64,000 bases of DNA from Bolinopsis microptera (Eukaryota; Ctenophora; Tentaculata; Lobata; Bolinopsidae), in contig NC_087074.1 in assembly GCF_026151205.1 (NCBI RefSeq), forward strand, positions 1 through 64,000, given 5' to 3'. A program made the translations under genes and the position numbers. The notes under the pieces are model-generated. The model was not told where the DNA came from. It did not search any database and saw nothing but the letters and a program-made list of their open reading frames with translations. Positions 19,807 to 33,900 of this stretch are shown here, piece by piece. The stretch's first letter is position 1. Every line of letters begins with the position of its first letter.

Positions 19807-20740
19807 ATAAATTTCAGCTATTGAGTTATTTCAAATTTAAGGATTTAACTGGATCTGGACGAGTCATTTTAAGGTCTATCAAAAAATCGTTACCACCATG
19901 GTGACCGCCATTTAATTCTACACCTTTTGGACACAATAGATTTTTATGAATCTCAAAAATGGCGGACTGGGGGTCAAGCATACAAAGTGTCATCATAAAT
20001 TTCAACTATTGAGTTATTTCAAATTTAAGGATTTAACTGGATCTGGACGAGTCATTTTAAGGTCTATCAAAAAATCGTTACCACCATGGTGACCGCCATT
20101 TAATTCTACACCTTTTGAACACAATCGGTTTTTATGAATCTCAAAAATGGTGGACTGGGGGTCAAGCATACAAAGTGTCATCATAATTTTCAGCTATTGA
20201 GTTATTTCAAATTTAAGGATTTAACTGGATCTGGACGAGTCATTTTCAGATTTATCAAAAAATTGTTACCACCATGGTGACCGCCATTTAATTCTACACC
20301 TTTTGAACACAATCGGTTTTTATGAATCTCAAAAATGGCGGACTGGGGGTCAAGTATACAAAGTGTCATCATAAATTTCAGCTATTGAGTTATTTCAAAT
20401 TTAAGGATTTAACTGGATCTGGACGAGTCATTTTAAGGTCTATCAAAAAATCGTTACCACCATGGTGACCGCCATTTATTCTACACCTTTTGGACACAAT
20501 TGATTTTTATGAATCTCAAAAATGGTGGACTGGGGTCAAGCATACAAAGTGTCATCATAAATTTCAGCTATTGAGTTATTTCAAATTTAAGGATTTAACT
20601 GGATCTGGACGAGTCATTTTAAGGTCTATCAAAAAATCGTTACCACCATGGTGACCGCCATTTAATTCTACACCTTTTGAACACAATCGGTTTTTATGAA
20701 TCTCAAAAATGGTGGACTGGGGGTCAAGCATACAAAGTGT
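19807..20740 (+). repeat. 188-bp satellite, block 1 (five monomers)
   Basis: About five head-to-tail units of a 188-bp monomer separate LINE tails 1 and 2. Each unit contains CAGCTATTGAGTTATTTC, GGATCTGGACGAGTC, the palindrome CACCATGGTG and GACTGGGGGTCAAGC. Two sequence types alternate irregularly: GGACACAATTGAT and GAACACAATCGGT. Confidence 0.95.
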
Positions 20741-21177
20741 CTGATCCAATCATCGAAGATGAACTTCATGTATTGCGTACTTGCCCTCTCTATGAAGATC
20801 TCCGCCACTGTTTGTCCCAACAAAGTAAAACATTACTCTTCTCTGACATTGGACAGATCTTCGCACACCCTACAACCATCGGAGACCTAGGAAGGTTCCT
20901 TACCAAAGCTCGTGAACGAAGATTCCCTAAAGCGTCCCCCAAACAAATTCCTAACATTAACAATATTGCCAAATTATAATCTATGACTCGGAACACTTTC
21001 AGAAAAGTTCATTTAAATTATTAAGTATTTTGAATCTAACTCTTAAGATTTACGGGGTTCATTGTATATATATACTTTTATTTATGACTTTTGGGTAAAT
21101 TTAATTTTTATATCTGGTCAGACATTACCATTGTAATTTGACTTTTGAATCGTTTAATCCGTTTAATCCGTTTAATC
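20741..21177 (+). mobile_element. LINE 3' tail copy 2
   Basis: This 437-bp block is nearly identical to tail copy 1 without the Penelope insert. It includes the stop after NINNIAKL, ATTTACGGGGTTCATTGTAT and the (GTTTAATCC)n end. Confidence 0.8.
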
Positions 21178-23987
21178 ATAAATTTCAGCTATTGAGTTAT
21201 TTCAAATTTAAGGATTTAACTGGATCTGGACGAGTCATTTAAGGTCTATCAAAAAATCGTTACCACCATGGTGACCGCCATTTAATTCTACACCTTTTGG
21301 ACACAATTGATTTTTATGAATCTCAAAAATGGCGGACTGGGGGGTCAAGCATACAAAGTGTCATCATAAATTTCAGCTATGAGTTATTTCAAATTTAAGG
21401 ATTTAACTGGATCTGGACGAGTCATTTTAAGGTCTATCAAAAAATCGTTACCACCATGGTGACCGCCATTTAATTCTACACCTTTTGAACACAATCGGTT
21501 TTTATGAATCTCAAAAATGGCGGACTGGGGGTCAAGCATACAAAGTGTCATCATAAATTTCAGCTATTGAGTTATTTCAAATTTAAGGATTTAACTGGAT
21601 CTGGACGAGTCATTTTAAGGTCTATCAAAAAATCGTTACCACCATGGTGACCGCCATTTAATTCTACACCTTTTGGACACAATTGATTTTTATGAATCTC
21701 AAAAATGGCGGACTGGGGGTCAAGCATACAAAGTGTCATCATAAATTTCAGCTATTGAGTTATTTCAAATTTAAGGATTTAACTGGATCTGGACGAGTCA
21801 TTTTAAGGTCTATCAAAAAATCGTTACCACCATGGTGACCGCCCATTTAATTCTACACCTTTTGGACACAATTGATTTTATGAATCTCAAAAATGGCGGA
21901 CTGGGGGTCAAGCATACAAAGTGTCATCATAAATTTCAACTATTGAGTTATTTCAAATTTAAGGATTTAACTGGATCTGGACGAGTCATTTTAAGGTCTA
22001 TCAAAAAATCGTTACCACCATGGTGACCGCCATTTAATTCTACACCTTTTGAACACAATCGGTTTTTATGAATCTCAAAAATGGCGGACTGGGGGTCAAG
22101 CATACAAAGTGTCATCATAAATTTCAGCTATTGAGTTATTTCAAATTTAAGGATTTAACTGGATCTGGACGAGTCATTTTAAGGTCTATCAAAAAATCGT
22201 TACCACCATGGTGACCGCCATTTAATTCTACACCTTTTGGACACAATTGATTTTTATGAATCTCAAAAATGGCGGACTGGGGGTCAAGCATACAAAGTGT
22301 CATCATAAATTTCAGCTATTGAGTTATTTCAAATTTAAGGATTTAACTGGATCTGGACGAGTCATTTTAAGGTCTATCAAAAAATCGTTACCACCATGGT
22401 GACCGCCATTTAATTCTACACCTTTTGGACACAATTGATTTTTATGAATCTCAAAAATGGCGGACTGGGGGTCAAGCATACAAAGTGTCATCATAAATTT
22501 CAGCTATTGAGTTATTTCAAATTTAAGGATTTAACTGGATCTGGACGAGTCATTTTAAGGTCTATCAAAAAATCGTTACCACCATGGTGACCGCCATTTA
22601 ATTCTACACCTTTTGAACACAATCGGTTTTTATGATCTCAAAATGGTGGACTGGGGGTCAAGCATACAAAGTGTCATCATAAATTTCAGCTATTGAGTTA
22701 TTTCAAATTTAAGGATTTAACTGGATCTGGACGAGTCATTTTAAGGTCTATCAAAAAATCGTTACCACCATGGTGACCGCCATTTAATTCTACACCTTTT
22801 GAACACAATCGGTTTTTATGAATCTCAAAAATGGTGGACTGGGGGTCAAGCATACAAAGTGTCATCATAAATTTCAGCTATTGAGTTATTTCAAATTTAA
22901 GGATTTAACTGGATCTGGACGAGTCATTTTAAGGTCTATCAAAAAATCGTTACCACCCTGGTGACCGCCATTTAATTCTACACCTTTTGAACACAATCGG
23001 TTTTTATGAATCTCAAAAATGGTGGGACTGGGGGTCAAGCATACAAAGTGTCATCATAAATTTCAGCTATTGAGTTATTTCAAATTTAAGATTTAACTGG
23101 ATCTGGACGAGTCATTTTAAGGTCTATCAAAAAATCGTTACCACCATGGTGACCGCCATTTAATTCTACACCTTTTGAACACAATCGGTTTTATGAATCT
23201 CAAAAATGGCGGACTGGGGGTCAAGCATACAAAGTGTCATCATAAATTTCAGCTATTAAGTTGTTTCAATTTAAGGATTTAATGGATCTGGACGAGTCAT
23301 TTTAAGGTCTATCAAAAATCGTACCACCCTGGTGACCGCCATTTAATTCTACACCTTTTGAACACAATCGGTTTTTATGAATCTCAAAAATGGCGGACTG
23401 GGGGGTCAAGCATACAAAGTGTCATCCATAATTTTCAGCTATTGAGTTATTTCACAAATTTAAGGATTTAACTGGATCTGGACGAGTCATTTTCAGATTT
23501 ATCAAAAAATCGTTACCCCCATGGTGACCGCCATTTAATCTACACCTTTTGAACACAATCGGTTTTTATGAATCTCAAAAATGGCGGACTGGGGGTCAAG
23601 TATACAAAGTGTCATCATAAATTTCAGCTATTGAGTTATTTCAAATTTAAGGATTTAACTGGATCTGGACGAGTCATTTTAAGGTCTATCAAAAAATCGT
23701 TACCACCATGGTGACCGCCATTTAATTCTACACCTTTTGGACACAATTGATTTTTATGAATCTCAAAAATGGCGGACTGGGGGTCAAGCATACAAAGTGT
23801 CATCATAAATTTCAGCTATTGAGTTATTTCAATTTAAGGATTTAACTGGATCTGGACGAGTCATTTTAAGGTCTATCAAAAAATCGTTACCACCATGGTG
23901 ACCGCCATTTAATTCTACACCTTTTGAACACAATCGGTTTTTATGAATCTCAAAAATGGTGGACTGGGGGTCAAGCATACAAAGTGT
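21178..23987 (+). repeat. 188-bp satellite, block 2 (about 15 monomers)
   Basis: There are about 15 monomers; start-to-start distances of exactly 188 are seen at 22111, 22299 and 22487. Sequence is very uniform to about 23 kb, then single-base gaps become more common. Small frames such as 21832-22026 are chance reads through the repeat. Confidence 0.95.
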
Positions 23988-24421
23988 CTGATCCAATCAT
24001 CGAAGATGAACTTCATGTATTGCGTACTTGCCCTCTCTATGAAGATCTCCGCCACTGTTTGTCCCAACAAAGTAAAACATTACTCTTCTCTGACATTGGA
24101 CAGATCTTCGCACACCCTACAACCATCGGAGACCTAGGAAGGTCCTTACCAAAGCTCGTGAACGAAGATTCCCTAAGCGTCCCCCAAACAAATTCCTAAC
24201 ATTAACAATATTGCCAAATTATAATCTATGACTCGGAACACTTTCAGAAAGTTCATTTAAATTATTAAGTATTTTGAATCTAACTCTTAAGATTTACGGG
24301 GTTCATTGTATATATATACTTTTATTTATGACTTTTGGGTAAATTTAATTTTTATATCTGGTCAGACATTACCATTGTAATTTGACTTTTGAATCGTTTA
24401 ATCCGTTTAATCCGTTTAATC
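23988..24421 (+). mobile_element. LINE 3' tail copy 3, frameshifted
   Basis: It is colinear with tail copy 2, but missing single bases break the frame after DLGRS. The (GTTTAATCC)n end is intact. Confidence 0.8.
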
Positions 24422-27077
24422 ATAAATTTCAGCTATTGAGTTATTTCAAATTTAAGGATTTAACTGGATCTGGACGAGTCATTTTAAGGTCTATCAAAAA
24501 ATCGTTACCACCATGGTGACCGCCATTTAATTTCTACACCTTTTGGACACAATTGATTTTTATGAATCCTCAAAAATGGCGGACTGGGGGTCAAGCATAC
24601 AAAGTGTCATCATAAATTTCAACTATTGAGTTATTTCAAATTTAAGGATTTAACTGGATCTGGACGAGTCATTTTAAGGTCGATCAAAAAATCGTTTCCT
24701 CCATTGTGACCGCCATTTAATTCTACAACACTCCTTTGAACACAATCGGTTTTTATGAATCTCAAAAATGGCGGACTGGGGGTCAAGCCATACAAAGTGT
24801 CATCATAAATTTTCAGCTATTTGAGTTATTTCAAATTTAAGATTTAACTGGATCTGGACGAGTCATTTTAAGGTCTATCAAAAAATCGTACCCACCATGG
24901 TGACCGCCATTTAATTCTACAACCTTTTGGACACAATTGATTTTATGATCTCAAAAAATGGCGGACTGGGGGTCAACATACAAAGTGTCATCATAAATTT
25001 CAGCTATTGGAGTATTTCAAATTAAAGGATTTACCTGGATCAGGGGACGAGTCATTTTAAGGTCTATCAAAAAATCGTTACCACCATGGTGACCCGCCAT
25101 TTAATTCTACCCCTTTTGGACACAATTGATTTTTATGAATCTCAAAAATGGCGGACTGGGGGGTCAAGCATACAAAGTGTCATCATAAATTTCAACACCT
25201 TGCGTAATTATCAACCATTTCAGAATGTCATGGATCTGGACGAGACATTTTAAGGTCTATCAAAAATCGATATACCAAAGGTGGACCGCATTAATACACA
25301 CTTTTGCCCAATGGATTTAAAGCATCAAAAGGGGGACGGGGGGTCAAGCATACACAGTTTATCAAAACATTAGCTATGCGTAAATTTCAATTTCGGATTT
25401 CCAGGAATAGGACGAGTCTTAAGGTACTCAAACCCACGTTACCATGGTGACGATTAATTCTCCCTTTTGGACAAATGAATTTTATGACAATCAACCCAAG
25501 GGGCCTTGGGGTAAGATACAAAGTGTCATATACATTACAGGCTAATGAGTTATTTCAAAATTAAGGATTTATGGATCTGACGATTCATAATCAGGTTATA
25601 CACCACAGAATACCTGGAGACGCCATTTAAATTACATTTGAAACACAATGGTTTATATGAATATCACCAGGTGAGATGGGGTCATGCATTACCACGTGTC
25701 ATCATAAATTTCAGCTATTGAGTTATTTCAATTTAAGGATTTAACTGGATCTGGACGAGTCATTTTAAGGTCTATCAAAAAATCGTTACCACCATCGGTG
25801 ACCGCCATTTAATTCTACACTTTGAACACAATCGGTTTGTTATGAATCTCAAAAATGAGTGGACTGCGGGGTCAAGCCATAACAAAGTGTCATCATAAAT
25901 TTCAGCTATTGAGTTATTTCAAATTTACGGATTTTAACTGGATCTGGACGAGTCATTTTAAGGTCTATCAAAAAAATCGTTACCCCCCCCCCCCCCCCCC
26001 CCCCCCCCACCCCCCCCATGGTGACCGCCATTTAATTCTACACCTTTTGAACACAATCGGTTTTTATGAATCTCAAACATGGTGGACTGGGGTCAAGCAT
26101 ACAAAGCTGTCATCATAAATTTCAGCTATTGAGTTATTTCAAATTTAAGGATTTAACTGGATCTGGACGAGGTCATTTAAGGTCTATCCAAAAAATCGTT
26201 ACCACCATGGGTGACCGCCATTTAAATCTACACCTTTTGAACACAATCGGTTTTTATGAATCTCAAACCTGGGGCTGGTGGAACGCATCAAGTGTCCTTA
26301 CCCTTTATTCATAAGATGATATATTTTTAAGCACTTATATGCTTGGGAGAAGGTCCAAAACGGATTACACAAAACCTGGTTACCCAGGAGCCGATTTTAA
26401 ATCTAACTTTAGACCCAAGGAATATTATGAATTCAAAATGGCGGCCAGGGGGTATAGCATACAAAGTTATCTATATCTTATCCGCTCTAGAGTTTATTAT
26501 ATCAAATAACAGGCTTTACACTGGATCAGACGAGTATTTTCAGATATAACAAAAATCGTTACCACCCATGGTGGACGCCTTTAAATCTAACCTTTTGTAC
26601 CCAATGGTTTTTATGAAATCTCAAACATGGCGGATGTGGGTTCACTGTAAGTTATCCAAGTGTCATAAAAATTATAAGCTATAGAGTTATTTCAAATTTA
26701 AGGATTTAACTGGATCTGGAGATGGTCATTTTAAGGACTATCCACAAAACTGTTAACCCTGGAGACCGCCATCTGCTCAATTCTACAACCTTTTGGACAC
26801 AATTTGATTTTTATGAATCTCCAAAAGCGCTGCGGACCTTCGGGGTCAAGCCCAATACAAAGTGTGATCCACTAAATTTCAGCTATTGAGTTATTTCAAA
26901 TATAAGTGACCTAGTCGACTGCTGATCTGGCCGAGTCATTTTCAGGTCTATCAAAAAATCGTTACTCACCACTGTGTGAGGTCCCGCCAATTTTTAATTC
27001 TACACCCTTTTGAACACAATCGGTTTTTATCGAATCTCAAAAATGGTCGAGACTGGGGGTCAAGCATACAAAGTCGT
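24422..27077 (+). repeat. 188-bp satellite, block 3, heavily disturbed
   Basis: The stretch is about 14 monomer lengths. From about 24.7 kb single-base insertions and deletions are frequent, 25190-25690 is barely alignable, and a C-run of about 24 replaces the ACCACC of one unit at 25984. Either this segment is older or it is poorly corrected long-read sequence. Confidence 0.85.
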
Positions 27078-27522
27078 CTGCAATCAATCATCGCAGCATG
27101 AACTTCATGTATTGCGTACTTGCCCTCCTCTATGCAGATCTCCGCCACTGTTTGTCCAACAAAGTAAAACATTACTCTTCTCTGACATTGGACCAGATCT
27201 TCGCCCACACCCTACCAACCATCTGCGAGACCTAGGAAGGTTCTCTACCAAGCTCAGTGAACGCAAGATTCCCTAAGCGTCCCCCAAACAAATTCCTAAC
27301 ATTAACAATATTGCCAAATTATAATCTATGACTCGGAACACTTTCAGAAAAGTTCATTTAAATTATTAAGTATTTTGAATCTAACTCTTAAGATTTACGG
27401 GGTTCATTGTACTATATATACTTTTATTTTGACTTTTGGGTAAATTTAATTTTTATATCTGGACAGACATTACCATTGTAATTTGACTTTTGAATCGTTT
27501 TAATCCGTTTAATCGTTTAATC
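27078..27522 (+). mobile_element. LINE 3' tail copy 4, indel-rich
   Basis: It has the same order as tail copies 1-3, with many single-base insertions in its first 250 bases and cleaner sequence after 27280. Confidence 0.75.
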
Positions 27523-30116
27523 ATAAATTTCAGCTATTGAGTTATTTCAAATATAGGATTTAACTGGATCTGGACGAGTCCTTTTAAGGTCTATCAAAAA
27601 TCGTTACCACCATGGTGACCGCCATTTAATTCTACACCTTTTGGACACAATTGATTTATATGAATCTCAAAAATGGCGGAACTGGGGTCAAGCATACAAA
27701 GTGTCATCAAAATTTCAACTATTGAGTTATTTCACATTTAAGGATTTAACTGGATCTGGCGAGTCATTTTAAGGGTCTATCAAAAAATCGTTACCACCAT
27801 GGTGACCGCCATTTAATTCTACACCTTTTGAACACAATCGGTTTGTATGAATCTCAAAAATGGCGGACTGGGGGTCAAGCATACAAGTGTCATCATAAAT
27901 TTCAGCTATTGAGTTATTTCAAATTTAAGGATTTAACTGGATCTGGACGAGTCATTTTAAGGTCTATCAAAAAATCGTTACCACCATGGTGACCGCCATT
28001 TAATTCTACACCTTTTGGACACAATTGATTTTTATGAATCTCAAAAAGTCAAGCATACAAAGTGTCATCATAAATTTCAGCTATTGAGTTATTTCAAATT
28101 AAGGATTTAACTGGATCTGACGAGTCATTTTAAGGTCTTATCAAAAAATCGTTACCCACCATGGTGACCGCATTTAATTCTACACCCTTTTGGACACAAT
28201 TGATTTTTATGAATCTCAAAACTGGCGGACTGGGGGTCAAGCATACAAAGTGTCATCATAAAATTTCAGCTATTGAGTTATTTCAAATTTAAGGATTTAA
28301 CTGGATCTGGACGAGTCATATTAAGGTCTAATCAAAAAATCGTTACCCACCATGGTGACCGCCATTTAATTCTACACCTTTGAACACAATCGGTTTTTAG
28401 AATCTCAAAAATGGTGGACTGGGGGTCAAGCATACAACGTGTCATCATAAATTTCAGCTATTGAGTTATTTCAAATTTAAGGATTTACTGGATCTGGACG
28501 AGTCATTTTAAGGTCTATCAAAAAAATCGTTACCACCATGGTGACCGCCATTTAATTTTACACCTTTTGGACACAATTGATTTTTATGAATCTCAAAAAT
28601 GGCGGACTGGGGGTCAAGCATACAAAGTGTCATCATAAATTTCAGCTATAGAGTTATTTCAAATTTAAGGATTTAACTGGATCTGGACGAGTCATTTTAA
28701 GGTCTATCAAAAATCGTTACCACCATGGTGACCGCCCATTTAATTCTACACCTTTTGGACACAATTGATTTTTATGAATCTCAAAAATGGCGGACTGGGG
28801 GTCAAGCATACAAAGTGTCATCATAAATTTCAGCTATTGAGTTATTTCAAATTTAAGGATTTAACTGGATCTGGACGAGTCATTTTAAGGTCTATCCAAA
28901 AATCGTTACCACCATGGTGACCGCCATTTAATTCTACACCTTTTGAACACAATCGGTTTTTATGAATCTCAAAAATGGTGGACTTGGGGTCAAGCATACA
29001 AAGTTTCATCATAAATTTTCAGCTATTGAGTTATTTCAAATTTAAGGATTTAACTGGATCTGGACGAGTCATTTAAGGTCTATCAAAAAATCGTTACCAC
29101 CATGGTGACCGCCATTTAATTCTACACCTTTTGAACACAATCGGTTTTTATGAATCTCAAAAATGGTGGACTGGGGGTCAAGCATACAAAGTGTCATCAT
29201 AAATTTCAGCTATTGAGTTATTTCAAATTTAAGGATTTAACTGGATCTGGACGAGTCTTTTTAAGGTCTATCAAAAAATCGTTGTTACCACCATGGTGAC
29301 CGCCATTTAATTCTACACCTTTTGAACACAATCGGTTTTTATGAATCTCAAAAATGGCGGACTGGGGGTCAAGCATACAAAGTGTCATCATAAATTTCAG
29401 CTATTGAGTTATTTCAAATTTAAGGATTTAACTGGATCTGGACGAGTCATTTTAAGGTCTATCAAAAAAATCGGTACCACCATGGTGACCGCCATTTAAT
29501 TCTACACCTTTTGAACACAATCGGTTTTTATGAATCTCAAAAATGGTGGACTGGGGGTCAAGCATACAAAGTGTCATCATAAATTTCAGCTATTGAGTTA
29601 TTTCAAATTTAAGGATTTAACTGGATCTGGACGAGTCATTTTAAGGTCTATCAAAAAATCGTTACCACCATGGTGACCGCCATTTAATTCTACACCTTTT
29701 GAACACAATCGGTTTTTATGAATCTCAAAAATGGCGCCACTGGGGGTCAAGCATACAAAGTGTCATCATAAATTTCAGCTATTGAGTTATTTCAAATTTA
29801 AGGATTTAACTGGATCTGGACGAGTCATTTTAAGGTCTATCAAAAAATCGTTACCACCATGGTGACCGCCATTTAATTCTACACCTTTTGGACACAATTG
29901 ATTTTTATGAATCTCAAAAATGGTGGACTGGGGGTCAAGCATACAAAGTGTCATCATAAATTTCAGCTATTGAGTTATTTCAAATTTAAGGATTTAACTG
30001 GATCTGGACGAGTCATTTTAAGGTCTATCAAAAATCGTTACCACCATGGTGACCGCCATTTAATTCTACACCTTTTGAACACAATCGGTTTTTATGAATC
30101 TCAAAAATGGTGGACT
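27523..30116 (+). repeat. 188-bp satellite, block 4, left part
   Basis: About 14 monomers, cleaner again after 28.4 kb. The block stops inside a monomer at TGGTGGACT where the L1/Tx1-like LINE is inserted, and continues at 36578. Confidence 0.95.
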
Positions 30117-30170
30117 ATAATATTGTATCCGTCGATAATATTGTATCCGTCGATAATATTGTATCCGTCA
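30117..30170 (+). repeat. Three 18-bp repeats at the LINE 5' end
   Basis: ATAATATTGTATCCGTCG occurs three times in tandem, the last with a final A, immediately after the target duplication. Tandem 5' repeats in LINEs often act as promoter units; that role is inferred. Confidence 0.8.
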
Positions 30171-30931
30171 GCCTGATTCTATTGAATTTATTATTGATTG
30201 GCTTGCTCCGTGCAGTCGTTTTCCAGTTAAGGTAACTTAGTATCTATAAAAATATCCCCTCTCATTATAACACCTGTACATTATCGACGTCGAGAGACCA
30301 GTTTTTTGTCCACGTGAGTTACCTCTTTATCACCTTCACCTATTTATTAGGTTTTATAGGTATTTTAAAAGGGTCTGTTTGGCTCGTACTGATTTTTTGT
30401 ACAGTGCATTATTCATTATTCAAAAGTTAAAAAAAATCTTTATAAAGGCTATGCCAACAAACATACAAAAAAAACTCTTGCTCGGTGTATAACCGGTATC
30501 TATAAACATTATGATATAGTTGTTATCATTCTCATTTTGTTCTAGATTTTCTGATCTTCTATCTGCTACAGTTTCGGGTAAACTGTCACAACTTCTCCTT
30601 GCGACGCGTTCACTCATGTTTCCTAGATACAGTGTGTTTCTCACCTTGCTACCTCGTCACTTCGACTATTGGTATTACTATTATTCCGATAATAACTGTT
30701 ATAATAAGGGCGGGGCCAGTGTAGGCTGTAGTACAAACAGGCTGTATTATTGTAGAAATTATTTTTCTACGATCGTTTTCCGTGTTTCTATGTCGTGTGT
30801 GCATGTTTTTTGTGTTATTTCCATTGTATATACTCATTTTTTCACGACACCATCACCCTCATTTCTGGGGTTTAATTCAGGGGGGGTAAAAAGCTACACT
30901 AAGGAAGGGCGGGGCCATTTCCAGATTAACA

Positions 30932-33900
30932 ATGACTCCGCAAAATAACAGCAATAGTGGGTTGGCATGCCCAAAAATCGGTTCTTTTAATTGCAATGGC
31001 ATGGGTAACCCGATTAAACGTAATCTTGTTTTAAACTGGCTGAAGAATAAACCTGAGCAAATTATTTGTCTCCAAGAAACACACTCAACTCCTCAAGTTG
31101 AGAGAGACTGGAAACATTCTTGGGATGGGGATATAATCTTTAACCATGGTACATCAAACTCGACCGGAATTGCCTTCCTTGTTAAAGCTGATGCTCCGAA
31201 TCTCCATATTATTAACCAGCGTAGCATCAGCCAAGGTCGTGCGACCCTTGTCGAGTTAGAGTACGACTCTCTCAAACTGTGTTTAGTGAATGTCTACTGC
31301 CCCAATAATGACGATGTGTCATTTCTCGAAAACGTATTTCTAGAATCACTCAGTCGTGCACGAGATGATCATATAATATTTGTGGGAGACTGGAACACGG
31401 TTCTGAACAACATGTTGGACAAACAGGGGGGGTCTACCACCCATGCAAATAGTCGCTGCCAGAATTTTCTCAATGATTGCATTAGCGACTATGGGTTTAG
31501 TGATATTTTCCGTCTTAACAGAGGTGCTGAGGCACGGGTTTTTACTCATTTTAACAAAAAGTACAAAACTCAGTCTAGATTAGATTTTTTCTTGATCCAA
31601 GATAGCCTAGTCAATCTACCTGTATGTGACACAGAAATAAGCCATGGCTATAAATCTGATCACAGCTACATCTCGCTATCCCTCCAGGGCTCTACTATTG
31701 CACACGGAAAAGGATATTGGAAAATTAACAACTCTCACCTCCTAGATCAAAATTTTATTAACGAAATAAAGAAAATCATTCATAATACAAAAGAAGATAG
31801 CTTTGATTCTTACAGGGGTCTTTGGGACGTTATAAAAATCAAAATAAAACAGTTTGGAATGACCTTTGGTAAAAAGAAAAAAAAAGAAATCACAATGAAA
31901 AAAGAAAAGTTAAAAAAAGATATTGAAGACTGTAAAAACGATTCGAATCTAGTAAACTGTACGATACTACAGAAGAAATTATTTGAAGCAGAGTTGGATT
32001 TAAATCATATTATAGACCAGGAGGTGAGAGGTGCAATTACCAGATCACGTGTGAAATGGACAGAGGAGGGGGAGCGCTCGACTAAATACTTTTTTGGACT
32101 TGAAAAATCAAACGGCAAGAAAAAATGTATTAGTAAATTGATAGACAACGACGGAAATGAACTAACAGACCAGGATAACATCTCTAGTCACGTGGTTAAC
32201 TTTTATCAGAATCTGTATAACTCAACTAACCCATCTCCCACTGAGATAGATAATTATGTAACCAGCAGCGAGCTTGAGCAAATCCCACAGGAAATTACTG
32301 AAACTCTGGAGGGACCTATTTCGTTACACGAAATGGATGCTATTGTGAACAAGTTAACAAACAATAAATCCCCAGGTTGGGACGGGTTATCTGCTGAATT
32401 TTATAACACCTTTTGGTTGGATATCAGGCAGATCTTTTACGACTGCTATTTAGAATCTATTGACAGTGGAAGCCTGTCGCCTTCGCAGAGAATAGGTATT
32501 CTTACTCTTATTCACAAGCCTAAAAGCCCAGTGGAACTTAACTACATAAAAAATTGGAGACCTATTACTCTGCTAAACATTGACTATAAAATCTTCACAC
32601 ATATAGCTAAGAATAGGATTATGAAGGCTATCCCTAGCATTATCAGCAAAACCCAGTCAGGCTTTCAAGCAGGCAGGAGTACAGCAGATAATCTTATTCT
32701 CATGTCAATGGTTCTGGAATCATTTAACAACGACTCGGAACAAGAGGGTCTCCTTTTACAGATTGATTTTGAGAAGTGTTTTGACTCGGTAGAACATAAC
32801 TTTGTCTTCAGTACTCTTGAAAAATTAGGTTTCAGTGATTATATTATTAAGTTGATTAAAGTGGCTTTTCAAGCGTGCTTTAGCTATGCAAATATTAATG
32901 GGTTTTTAAGCGCACCTATTCATCTCCTCAGAGGTCTTCATCAGGGTAGCCCACTCTCTCCTATTCTATTTCTACTTGTGGCTCAAACATTCTCGAATAA
33001 ACTTCAGATCAACCCTAATATCAGGGGTATTAACATTTCGGGTGTGGAAATTCTACAGAGTCTCTTTGCAGACGACACTGATCTGTTTCTGAAAGCTTCA
33101 ATAGAGAGTGTAGAGGCAGTTATGGTAGAACTCAGAACGTTTGCTAAGTGCTCGGGGTGTAAAGCTAACATCGACAAAACTAGATGTATTCCTTTAGGTC
33201 GTGCTCGCCTTAATACAACTCTTCTAGCGTCCCTTCAAATAAACTACGGCGATGATTTTATTACAAATAACTTTACGGCTTTGGGTATAGTTTATAGGAA
33301 TGATGGCTCACTTATGGATATAGTCAACAGTAATTATAATGATAAATTGATTAAGGTTCGGTCTTGGATTAACAGGTGGAACAAGAGGGATCTGACGGTA
33401 ATGGGTAAATGTACGGTTATCAAAACTCTCCTCTTTTCCCAATTGACATACCTGGTTCCTCCTCTCCCCAGACCAGATGCTTCCTTTATCAGAACTTTTG
33501 ACACGATTATATTCCATTTTCTTTGGGGTTGCAAACGGGATAAAATAAAACGTGAAATCATAACCCGAAACAAGGAACATGGAGGCCTGGGACTATTTTA
33601 TTTATCCGATTTTATTATAGGTCTTAAAACTAGTCTTATTTCAAAGCTACTAAATGATTCCTTTCACCACACTTGGAAAGATATTATGATTATGCAACTG
33701 AAATTTCCCGAGCACATCACCATCTCTGTAGAAAACGGTCTCGCTAATATCAACTGTAATTTTACACAGGACGTACTTAATTGCTACACTGAGTGGAAGA
33801 TTAGTTCGGCTAATGCAGCCTTGGGTTCTATTGATCACTGTGTGTGGTCCAACCCAGCAATAACTGACATCGGGTACAAACTTTGGAACAATCATCTTAT

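Noticed and set aside
25984-26008. C-run as another G-capped insertion
   Set aside because: There are no inverted ends or duplication. It replaces a few bases of one monomer within the indel-dense region, so an error or local expansion is more likely.
20677-27276. Genes encoded in the satellite and LINE-tail units
   Set aside because: Frames are fusions of satellite and LINE tail, repeated identically and starting inside satellite sequence.
30520-30948. ORF1 of the L1/Tx1-like LINE
   Set aside because: The 142-residue frame is hydrophobic and low-complexity without coiled-coil, RRM or CCHC signs, and overlaps the ORF2 start.
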